Shown here: positions 46,511 through 53,658 of the stretch, piece after piece
How the letters are laid out: the number at the start of each line of letters is the position of its first letter
Numbering within the stretch: the first letter of the stretch is position 1
Assembly (NCBI GenBank): GCA_020427005.1
Contig: JAGQOY010000006.1
Coordinates: forward strand, 1 to 64,000
Origin: Planctomycetales bacterium
Lineage (GTDB): Bacteria > Planctomycetota > Planctomycetia > Pirellulales > Pirellulaceae
Reading direction: 5' to 3'
Length of the DNA: 64,000 nucleotides
The notes under the pieces: generated by a model
Seen by the model: the letters and a program-made list of their open reading frames with translations, nothing else
Told to the model about the DNA's origin: nothing
The model's database searches: none
Program-made: the position numbers and the translations under genes

Positions 46511-46917
46511 CAAGTGCCGGATACGAAATTGCTCGAACAGAAACTTCGTGCAGGGCCGGATCGAGCAGGACAAAACCTCGGTACCCAGTTCGAGCGTGTT
46601 AATAAAGCTGCTGGGGTAATTCCGTGGCCAAAGCTCTTCGTAAATCTGCGGTCTACACGGCGAATTGAGCTACAAGAGAAATTCCCAAGCCATGTCGTGG
46701 ACGCTTGGCTGGGGCACTCAACCAAGGTAGCAGAGAAGCGTTACCTACAAGTAACCAATGACCATTGGCAGTCAGGCCCCAGTTCTGCGACAAGCCTATT
46801 CCGTCTCCTTACTGGTCCCCTTGTCAGTAACATATCAGGGCCCATCACGATCCAGCAAAGAAATCAAGAAACCAATGTTTTGCTTGGTTCTGATGGTTCC
46901 TGCTGGCCCATGATGGA
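46511..46917 (+). pseudogene. C-terminal remnant of an older tyrosine recombinase
   Basis: NKAAGVIPWPKLFVNLRSTR, RIELQEKFPSHVVDAWLGHS, TKVAEKRYLQVTNDHW aligns with the intact integrase at 56084 (VPWPRLMQNLRATRETELLA, KYPAKDVTSWLGNS, VATKHYAMA). It keeps one catalytic Arg, the His of LGHS and the Tyr, but everything before is missing. It ends exactly at the left att repeat, in the same orientation and position as the intact integrase has to the right att. This is the end of an earlier element in the same tRNA site. Confidence 0.85.
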
Positions 46918-46941
46918 CAGCCTAATACCCCCAACAGGACT
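46918..46941 (+). other. Left attachment site of the 10.4-kb element
   Basis: The 24 bases match 57371-57394 with one mismatch (A for G at the eighth base). The shared core contains TACCCCCAACAGGACT, the antisense of the tRNA-Arg 3' end. Similarity stops abruptly on both sides. Confidence 0.92.
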
Positions 46942-47232
46942 TCGCCAGCGCAAGAAAAACAAGGGATTCTTGAACGATGGTCAGATTTTGCCCCAGAAAA
47001 TACCCCTGAGGCTGCCATCGCAGCGGATTGCATCGCCAAAACCCTTAAACCGATGGAAATACAATTCCTAGTTACTGAACTGCAGCGGAGGGGGCATGGT
47101 CAATTCTGATCGATGCTTCACTAGCGACCCACTGATCGGAATGTATAGTTGTCTCCAAGATTGCAATTTGTCACGATAGTCGGGATTACTGCTTTTAGTG
47201 CTTCAAACTATCGCCTTTTAGGGAGATCTTTT

Positions 47233-47985
47233 ATGAGATCGCTACTGATTCTGCTGTCGGCCGTATTGTGCAATGTGGCGTCTGCTGACCTGATTGATTC
47301 TGGTAATCCCAGGTTTTCTGCCGGTGGGTGGGCGTTCGAACTTCCCAATGGAGGCGTTATAAGTCAAACCATCGAATTTGCGACCACATCGGGTCCAGTC
47401 GGAACATTTGACAATCTCAACAACATAATCAATTACACGACCAGCTTTTCTACTTCTTCATCTCAAAGCGTGTCTAGATCTGACAGCATTAACTATACAA
47501 CGCAAATAAGTAATGGGTATTGGGATGCGTTTGGGTATCACCCACCGGAGATAGTTACTGACCACTATGTGTTTTTGACGACTTTGGATTTGTTAACCAT
47601 GTCGTTTGCTCCCATTCCAGCCGACGTGCCAGTATTTTCATATTCGCAACGTACGGCACAAACGGGACCAGTGCCACAAATATCAACATTCACGCTGACT
47701 GGGACATGGACTATTCAGGGACCAACGGAAACTGCAACTGGACCAATTTCTGTTACTGGTCAAATGGCATCTAATGGTGTTATTTTATTAGAAAGAAGTG
47801 CAAACGGTCCAATTACTTCGTGGTCACCACAGTTTGGTTTTTCCGGCGCGCGTGAGGCATCCGAAATGTCCGTCGTTGTTAATGGCCGAACATTTACGAT
47901 GTATGCGGTACCAGAACCGTCCATGGCGGCTTTGTACCCATTTGCTGCGATGTTTGTCTTAAGAAGAAAACGATCGCGAATGTAA
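47233..47985 (+). CDS. PEP-CTERM sorting-domain protein
   Basis: Signal peptide MRSLLILLSAVLCNVASADL; C-terminal sorting tail VPEPSMAALYPFAAMFVLRR followed by KRSRM, that is VPEP, a membrane helix and a basic end. Such proteins are exported and processed by exosortase, often to the surface. The middle is Ser/Thr-rich beta sequence. ATG 47233 has GGGAG seven bases upstream. It lies at the left end of the element beside att and may be cargo or stranded host sequence. Confidence 0.85.
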   Translation: MRSLLILLSAVLCNVASADLIDSGNPRFSAGGWAFELPNGGVISQTIEFATTSGPVGTFDNLNNIINYTTSFSTSSSQSVSRSDSINYTTQISNGYWDAFGYHPPEIVTDHYVFLTTLDLLTMSFAPIPADVPVFSYSQRTAQTGPVPQISTFTLTGTWTIQGPTETATGPISVTGQMASNGVILLERSANGPITSWSPQFGFSGAREASEMSVVVNGRTFTMYAVPEPSMAALYPFAAMFVLRRKRSRM

Positions 47986-48289
47986 CTGTTTGAATTGACC
48001 GACTACCCCCACCCGGGTTCTATGTGGGTCCTACCTTAGAATCTGTCTTCTCTGCGGTGACCGAAGAGCCCAAAAGTTAATACGAAAGTCCGTCCGGCAA
48101 TTGCGTTTGGGGAAAGGGGGCATAATTGCCTGCAAAGTATGGTTTTGATTCTTGCGTCATAGAAATACAATGGCCAGCAGGAATCTTTATCGGGTAGCAG
48201 TTTGATCCGCTGCGGCATGCCCTGAGTAGCCCAGCCTGCATTGTGGTTACTCAGTGCATGGCCCGTCCAATTTGATGCAGGAATCTAAG

Positions 48290-49723
48290 ATGTCACGGAC
48301 TAGGGACCGGGGTGCCATCGTCGCGCCCGCTGTTGATAGGCAGCAACTGTTGAGTGATTTAGTTCGGCGATCAGCTGAGTATCGGATTTACTCAGGCAAA
48401 GTGCTGCGAGACGGGGACAGTTTCAAGCTGCTGTATTATCCGAAACCAGAGGAATATCTGATTGAAGACAAACGGTTGGCCTGGAACGATGGGGTTCGAG
48501 CACTGGAACAGATTGCTCCCAGAGCTGTTAGTTACCTGCGCAGCAGAGGAGCTGAGTTGCCGGCAGCAGAAACGCCTGGGGCAAGTCTGATGGCATGGGT
48601 GCTGCGAGATTGGTTAGTCGGCATGCGAGGCAGTGCCCATTCCATCACAACCGCATTTGATGCAATCCGAGAGGCAATTCTGATGATGGATGGCAATGTA
48701 TTGGAACTTGCCACTGAACTTTACGGAAAACTACTAGACCTATCGGGATTCTTTCACAGGCTAAGCCACAGCAGATTCAATATAGCTTTCGACCCTGAAC
48801 ATTCTCCCGATACAAACCAGGCCATGCTGGAAAAATTTCAGGCTAGCTATCGGTTTGATTTTGACCATTTGAACGAAACGCTGGCTGTGCTAAATGGCGG
48901 TTGTGGAAACAAGGGTATCCGACAGCATTCAGTGCTTAGCATGCACATATTCGATACCATTGCACATCAGAGGGAACGATTGTTGCCGGCCGAAAAGAAT
49001 ACATTTGCAGACCAGGCAATCGACAGGTTTAAGACGATCAAAGGACTATACCTGCGTTTATCAGAATCGTTGTCCAAGCCGGTTTCTATTGAATCGAAAG
49101 TGGTTGAAGATATTCGCATTTGGCGAGAATTTGAATTCGATGATGACTTTAGCCAGCAAATTAAGGGGCTTCAATGGGAAGCATCTACCATTCGCATGTT
49201 GGTACACGAACGGGGAGGAATGCAGGTAGCATCGCCACAGCCAGTAGAACCACCAGCTGCCCCATCGAATCCGAGCGGCCAGCCTGAGCAGAAGCGTAAA
49301 GGTGGGAATAAAAAGAAAGGCGATCCGAGGTTCGACGTGAACATAGAATTCATCCTCAAAGCCATCCTTACAAAGCACCACAAGTACAGCGAATCCATCG
49401 TTGATGGGCACGAGGTGCATGGACTGGACCAGACCCCGCTGTCGCTGCCGGATATGATTGCTGAATTAGCAGAATCGGGACGCCAGATTGAATCAAAGGA
49501 TACGATGGGCAACTACTTAGGCAGGCTGTTGCCAGGAAAGCCCACATCCAAAATACACACCCACTATAAACGACTCTGCAAAGACACAACCGGGCTGTAC
49601 TTCTTTCTTAGAGGGTGTGCAGGAGATGTTGCAGAGTTGAAAGCGAGGACGAACCTCAGTGATGATATTGAGCGGAACCTAGGCGGCGATGATTCGGATG
49701 ATGAATTTGAGAGTGATAACTAG
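48290..49723 (+). CDS. Unknown element-encoded protein, 477 aa
   Basis: I do not recognise it. No signal or membrane segment. The first 330 residues look helical (RQQLLSDLVRRSAEYRIYSG, FDTIAHQRERLLPAEKNTFA). A Pro/Gln/Lys-rich linker near residue 335 (EPPAAPSNPSGQPEQKRKGG) leads to a C-terminal domain with a winged-helix feel (FILKAILTKHHKYSESIVDG, TMGNYLGRLLPGKPTSKIHT) and an acidic tail. AGGA lies about eight bases before ATG 48290. As the largest unknown gene of the element it is a candidate for a regulator or an accessory function such as defence. Confidence 0.6.
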   Translation: MSRTRDRGAIVAPAVDRQQLLSDLVRRSAEYRIYSGKVLRDGDSFKLLYYPKPEEYLIEDKRLAWNDGVRALEQIAPRAVSYLRSRGAELPAAETPGASLMAWVLRDWLVGMRGSAHSITTAFDAIREAILMMDGNVLELATELYGKLLDLSGFFHRLSHSRFNIAFDPEHSPDTNQAMLEKFQASYRFDFDHLNETLAVLNGGCGNKGIRQHSVLSMHIFDTIAHQRERLLPAEKNTFADQAIDRFKTIKGLYLRLSESLSKPVSIESKVVEDIRIWREFEFDDDFSQQIKGLQWEASTIRMLVHERGGMQVASPQPVEPPAAPSNPSGQPEQKRKGGNKKKGDPRFDVNIEFILKAILTKHHKYSESIVDGHEVHGLDQTPLSLPDMIAELAESGRQIESKDTMGNYLGRLLPGKPTSKIHTHYKRLCKDTTGLYFFLRGCAGDVAELKARTNLSDDIERNLGGDDSDDEFESDN

Positions 49724-49726
49724 TCT

Positions 49727-49841
49727 GTTCGGGCATTCGGGTAATAAGCCCGAACGGCAACTGCCTTTCTCACATTTTCTCAGCCTGTATTTCACTATCC
49801 GATTTTGAAAAGTTGCAACATTCGGGCATGGGCTACCCGAA
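49727..49841. repeat. Paired inverted repeats upstream of the AlpA-like gene
   Basis: GTTCGGGC/GCCCGAAC (49727-49734 and 49748-49755) and TTCGGG/CCCGAA (49821-49826 and 49836-49841) share one motif, TTCGGGYA. They lie 70-185 bases before the AlpA-like gene and could be operators or recombination-directionality sites. Confidence 0.55.
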
Positions 49842-49911
49842 CGCAGCACATAGGTATATAGCACGCAGCATAACGCTGCTGGCACTGACTCTACCTTTGT
49901 GAGGCATTTCT

Positions 49912-50136
49912 ATGGAAAAGCAGTTTGAGCTGTTTCCACCCGTTGAGCGGCTGTTGAACTACGAACAGCTGCAAGAGAAGTTAGGCGGAATCACCCGCCG
50001 AACTATCGACCGTTGGTTATCTGAAGGCATCTTTCCAGCTGGCTGTAAGGTTCTGATTTCTGGTTCGGCCAGGTTTCGCGAATCGGCAGTAGACGAATGG
50101 ATTCGGGCAGGATGCCGAGGGGCTGGTGATGAGTAA
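49912..50136 (+). CDS. AlpA/MerR-like helix-turn-helix protein
   Basis: A 74-residue protein with LLNYEQLQEKLGGITRRTID, RWLSEGIFPAG and a C-terminal ARFRESAVDEWI. This is the layout of small excisionase/AlpA-type winged-helix proteins that bind att DNA or activate the integrase. ATG 49912 follows TGAGGCATTTCT. It overlaps the next gene by eight bases, implying translational coupling. Confidence 0.82.
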   Translation: MEKQFELFPPVERLLNYEQLQEKLGGITRRTIDRWLSEGIFPAGCKVLISGSARFRESAVDEWIRAGCRGAGDE

Positions 50137-50293
50137 GCCAGGCCACACCATCTGCGACGGATGCGGGGCAACGATCACCTATGAAACGCCCTGCCAGTTG
50201 TGGTGCATGTTCTGCGGCTGGTTGGAACCCGAGCCATGCGATTGCCCAGACTGTGCGGCTGCGGCAGATGGGGATGGGCCAGTTGAAGATTAG
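50129..50293 (+). CDS. Small zinc-ribbon protein, 54 aa
   Basis: MSKPGHTICDGCGATITYET, PCQLWCMFCGWLEPEPCDCP, DC: nine Cys in 54 residues with CDGC, CMFC and CDCPDC pairs, so at least one zinc site. It starts inside the end of the AlpA-like gene (ATGAGTAA overlap), typical of a compact operon. Function unknown; small zinc proteins in mobile elements are often transcriptional co-regulators. Another frame open through 50268-50555 overlaps the next gene and is not called. Confidence 0.7.
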   Translation: MSKPGHTICDGCGATITYETPCQLWCMFCGWLEPEPCDCPDCAAAADGDGPVED

Positions 50294-50445
50294 CAACGTC
50301 TACCGCAGTAAACAGCGGACACCCAAACAGCCCAGGAAATCGAAACCGCAGGCTGTTCGTATCGAACCACTACCTGGCTGCTATTGGATGTGCGGTCACA
50401 TCCCAGCCAGTGAAAACGATTGTTCATGTTCAAGGAATGTTAGTT

Positions 50446-50889
50446 ATGAAAATCAGCCAACAATTTGCAGGCAGTTACCTGAAAGCAGCAGACCTACCAC
50501 AGCCCAGAGTATTTGCGGTTCAATCCGTTGTGATGGGCAAGATGCCAGAGGGTGATGAAAAGCCCGTTTTGAATTTTGCAGGTTCAGACCAGGCACTAGT
50601 TTTGAACAAAACGAACGCAACCATTCTGGCCGAGCTGTGGGGCGATGAAACCACAGCCTGGCATGGGCAGCTAGTGGAACTGTACGCGACTACTACGAGT
50701 TTCGGTGGTCGCATGGTTCCATGCATTCGAGTTAGGGCAGCCCAGGTGCAAACTGCTGCACGGCAGCCAGCACCAGTGCCCCAGCCATCAGCACCGCAGC
50801 CAACAGTGCCGCAGCCTACTGCCGCACCTGCCCAGCAACAGCTGCCGCTACAACCAGCACCTGCACCCGATTATCCGCTGGATGCATAG
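50446..50889 (+). CDS. Phage-type conserved protein, 147 aa
   Basis: The first 95 residues (FAGSYLKAADLPQPRVFAVQ, KPVLNFAGSDQALVLNKTNA, TILAELWGDETTAWHGQLVE, GRMVPCIRV) match a small protein common in phages and mobile elements near replication genes; I know of no assigned activity. The last 45 residues are a Pro/Gln/Ala repeat tail. ATG 50446 is internal to a longer frame from 50410 but starts the conserved part. Confidence 0.75.
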   Translation: MKISQQFAGSYLKAADLPQPRVFAVQSVVMGKMPEGDEKPVLNFAGSDQALVLNKTNATILAELWGDETTAWHGQLVELYATTTSFGGRMVPCIRVRAAQVQTAARQPAPVPQPSAPQPTVPQPTAAPAQQQLPLQPAPAPDYPLDA

Positions 50890-50892
50890 GCC

Positions 50893-51069
50893 ATGGATAT
50901 TATCGAACAGCTGGTGCTGTTTGTCGGATGGTATGCAGACCGAATGCAGCTGCCGTTGCAGCAAGCCATTCATGTGCTGCATGCCATCTACGACAGCCGT
51001 AAAGATGCTCTGCTGCCATTGGTAGAGCAATTCAAACAGGAACAGCAAGGCAGCAGCCATGCTGACTGA
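50893..51069 (+). CDS. Small helical protein, 58 aa
   Basis: MDIIEQLVLFVGWYADRMQL, PLQQAIHVLHAIYDSRKDAL, then LPLVEQFKQEQQ: an all-helical amphipathic protein. It begins three bases after the stop of the preceding gene. Composition and spacing argue for a real gene. Function unknown. Confidence 0.6.
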   Translation: MDIIEQLVLFVGWYADRMQLPLQQAIHVLHAIYDSRKDALLPLVEQFKQEQQGSSHAD

Positions 51070-51148
51070 TCCCCATTCAATGCAGCAGCCCTGGCAAGTT
51101 TTGCGACTACGGCCAGGGCTGCTGATGTTCAAGGATGTTACCGAATGA
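51059..51148 (+). CDS. Possible micro-protein, 29 aa
   Basis: MLTDPHSMQQPWQVLRLRPG, LLMFKDVTE: it starts 11 bases inside the end of the preceding gene and its stop overlaps the ATG of the primase gene (ATGA). The coupling pattern is suggestive, but the frame is short and could be chance. Confidence 0.35.
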   Translation: MLTDPHSMQQPWQVLRLRPGLLMFKDVTE

Positions 51149-53487
51149 ATTATACCCAAACTGTTACGAACTACCTAACGCATGGTTTCAACTGCCTGCC
51201 TTTGCAAGTGGATGGTAGCAAGAAACCCATCGGCAGCTGGTCCCATCTGCAAGACCGGCAACTGTCCGAACATGAAATCAAAACCTACTGGGATTCACCC
51301 ACACCGGCTGGCATCGGCATACTGGCCGGCCAGAGTAGCCACAACCTGCACATCATCGACTTTGATGCAGAGGCTGAGATTTACTTTCAGCGGTTCTGGG
51401 GTTGCCTGATGGCAAACTACCCTGAGCTGGTGAATAAGGTGCTGGCAGTTGCGACACCCAGACCAGGCAGGCAAGTATGGTTTCGGCAAGAATCAAAACC
51501 GCCGAAGTCTCAGCAGTTGGCACTGACTGAACCGCAGCCCACTGGTGAAACTGATGCAGATGGGAATGAAATACTGCTGCCAGTTATTCTGGTCGAAACC
51601 AGAGGCAGTGGCGGTTATGCAGTGGCAGTAGGTAGCCCAGCTGCGGTTCATCCAACTGGAGAACCTTACCAGTTGATTCATGGTAGCTATGAACAGCTTC
51701 CTATCATCACCGATGCAGAGGCAGACATTCTGCTGGACATTTGCAGAGGCTACACTCGCTACCAGTTGGATAACGTACAGCGGCAGCTAGGTGAACGCTA
51801 CGCAGGTGAACCCAGACCAGGTGATGTTTACAACCAGCATGCAGACATTCGGCAGCTGCTGTTAGATGCTGGCTGGAAATCACACCACTGGGAAGCAGAT
51901 ACCGAGTATCTAACGCGACCAGGTAAAGCCGTTTCAGATGGATACAGTGCAACGCTGGGCTATGTTCGCAGCGAAGACGATAAACCGCTGCTGATTGTGC
52001 ATTCGGCTGCGGCTGCACCATTCACAAAGGGCAGCTGTTACGATGCCTTTGCTGTATCGGCACTGCTTAACCATGATGGCGATTTCTCGCAGGCAGCGGC
52101 TGCGGCCAAAATTGAATACGCCCAGCAGGTGAACGCTGCCCAGGTAGGTTTTGCACAGAATCAGAGAATCGAAACCGAGCAGCAGTATCAGCCATTCCCA
52201 GTGGAGCTGCTGCCCGATGTGGTGCAGCAGTATGTGGCGGAACATTCCGCTGCTATCGGTATTGATGCTGCATTCATTGCAGTGCCGATGCTGCCCTGCC
52301 TAGCTGCACTGATTGGCAATAGTCGGCAGGCATTCATCAAACGGGGTTTCACACAGCCCAGCATCATCTGGGCGGTTACGATTGGCGATGTAAGCAGAGG
52401 CAAGACACCAGGCTGGATGGCAGGCACTGCCCCCGCTGATGCCATTGAACATAGATTACACCAATGGATGCACCAGACCAAGCAGACCTACCAGCAGCAG
52501 CTGCAAGAATTTGAACTGGGGAAACGCGAATCGAAACCGGCAAAGCCTGATACCAGCATGCAGCTGGTGGTGAATGATTTCACGATGGAAACGCTGATCG
52601 ACATTCACCAGCATAACAGTAAGCTGCTGTTGAGCATTGATGAGCTGGCCGCATGGGTCCGCAGCATGGACCAGTACCGAGCTGGCAAAGGCCGCGATTG
52701 TGAGAACTGGCTAAGCATCTACAACGGCGGCAAAATCCAAGTAAACCGCAAGACCGATGGCTACCGAGTCTACCTACCGCAGACCTGCATCAGTGTATGC
52801 GGAACCATTCAACCCGCAGTTGCCCAGGAAACCATCTTTACCGAACGCTTCATTGCGAATGGTTTTGCGGCCAGGATTCTATCAGCTTACCCACCCGCTG
52901 AGATTGTGAGCTGGTCCGATTCGGAAGTACCCCAGCAGGTAGATGATGCCATGATGCAACTGGGGCAGCGATTGTATGCCTTGGCTGGTGAACCACATGG
53001 CAGCAGCACCCGGCCGAAATTGTTACCGCTGGATGATGCAGCCCTGGTACTGTTCAAGCAGTGGATGTACGACGCAGCAGCCCATGTAGCAGAAATGCCC
53101 ATCGACCTGCAGAACGCATGGCTGAAACTGCGACCAATTGCAGCCAGATTTGCACTGGTGCATTCAGTAGTTCGGCAACTGGTACAACATCCTGATGGAA
53201 ACGCTGTGCGACCTATCGACCAGCACAGCATGCAGGCTGGCATTCAGCTGGCCTGGTGGTTCGGCCATGAGATAGAACGCAACTACAACGTAGGCAGCAG
53301 CCCAGATGACTTACAAAGCCATTTCAAATGGATACTGGCCAAGCATCCAATTGGGATTGATGCTCGAGGATTGCTAACAGGCAGATGGTCAATCAAGACC
53401 GCAGCAGAGGCCAGACAAGTGATTCAGCAACTGCTTGAACAGGGTTTCGGCAGGCTGGATGGTTCCATCTTCATTCCCCACAAATAA
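51145..53487 (+). CDS. Prim-Pol / DUF3987 replication protein
   Basis: Residues about 8-215 are a bifunctional primase-polymerase domain (GFNCLPLQVDGSKKPIGSWS, HIIDFDAEAEI with the metal-binding Asp pair, VETRGSGGYAVAVGSPAAVH, PTGEPYQ). Residues about 350-640 are DUF3987, a helicase-like domain with a P-loop-like GDVSRGKT at about 413-420, DELAAWVRSMDQY and a TERFIANGFAARIL segment. It probably primes and helps unwind the element DNA. It precedes the polymerase gene by 171 bases that hold an origin-like repeat region. Confidence 0.87.
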   Translation: MNYTQTVTNYLTHGFNCLPLQVDGSKKPIGSWSHLQDRQLSEHEIKTYWDSPTPAGIGILAGQSSHNLHIIDFDAEAEIYFQRFWGCLMANYPELVNKVLAVATPRPGRQVWFRQESKPPKSQQLALTEPQPTGETDADGNEILLPVILVETRGSGGYAVAVGSPAAVHPTGEPYQLIHGSYEQLPIITDAEADILLDICRGYTRYQLDNVQRQLGERYAGEPRPGDVYNQHADIRQLLLDAGWKSHHWEADTEYLTRPGKAVSDGYSATLGYVRSEDDKPLLIVHSAAAAPFTKGSCYDAFAVSALLNHDGDFSQAAAAAKIEYAQQVNAAQVGFAQNQRIETEQQYQPFPVELLPDVVQQYVAEHSAAIGIDAAFIAVPMLPCLAALIGNSRQAFIKRGFTQPSIIWAVTIGDVSRGKTPGWMAGTAPADAIEHRLHQWMHQTKQTYQQQLQEFELGKRESKPAKPDTSMQLVVNDFTMETLIDIHQHNSKLLLSIDELAAWVRSMDQYRAGKGRDCENWLSIYNGGKIQVNRKTDGYRVYLPQTCISVCGTIQPAVAQETIFTERFIANGFAARILSAYPPAEIVSWSDSEVPQQVDDAMMQLGQRLYALAGEPHGSSTRPKLLPLDDAALVLFKQWMYDAAAHVAEMPIDLQNAWLKLRPIAARFALVHSVVRQLVQHPDGNAVRPIDQHSMQAGIQLAWWFGHEIERNYNVGSSPDDLQSHFKWILAKHPIGIDARGLLTGRWSIKTAAEARQVIQQLLEQGFGRLDGSIFIPHK

Positions 53488-53490
53488 CAG

Positions 53491-53642
53491 TCTCAGCACC
53501 TCAGCAAATCTGCACCTCAGCAACAGTTGAGACATTACAGGACAGTATCTCGCAGGCATTTTGGCAGGCTAGGTAGACTACGATGCAAAGTCTCAATATG
53601 TCCTAACGCTTGCAGAGTTGCTAAGCTGCTGAGGTGCTGAGA
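53491..53642. repeat. Candidate replication origin: iterons and inverted repeats
   Basis: TCTCAGCACCTCAGCA (53491-53506) and its exact complement (53627-53642) bound the gap between the Prim-Pol and polymerase genes. The 10-mer CACCTCAGCA occurs twice directly (near 53497 and 53513) and once inverted. Inside, TTGAGAC/GTCTCAA (53527-53533, 53590-53596) and AGGACA/TGTCCT (53539-53544, 53599-53604) are further inverted pairs. Repeats of this density beside replication genes are typical of an origin; a regulatory role is the alternative. Confidence 0.65.
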
Positions 53643-53658
53643 ATAGGATTTTGCACCC

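Noticed and set aside
46942-47071. Continuation of the older integrase frame past attL (PTGLRQRKKNKGF...)
   Set aside because: This frame reads antisense tRNA sequence then the element end; the alternative frame used by the intact integrase is the meaningful one.
50181-50555. 124-aa plus-strand frame overlapping the conserved phage-type gene
   Set aside because: It overlaps two better-supported genes, and its sequence after residue 60 is an out-of-frame copy of the next gene.
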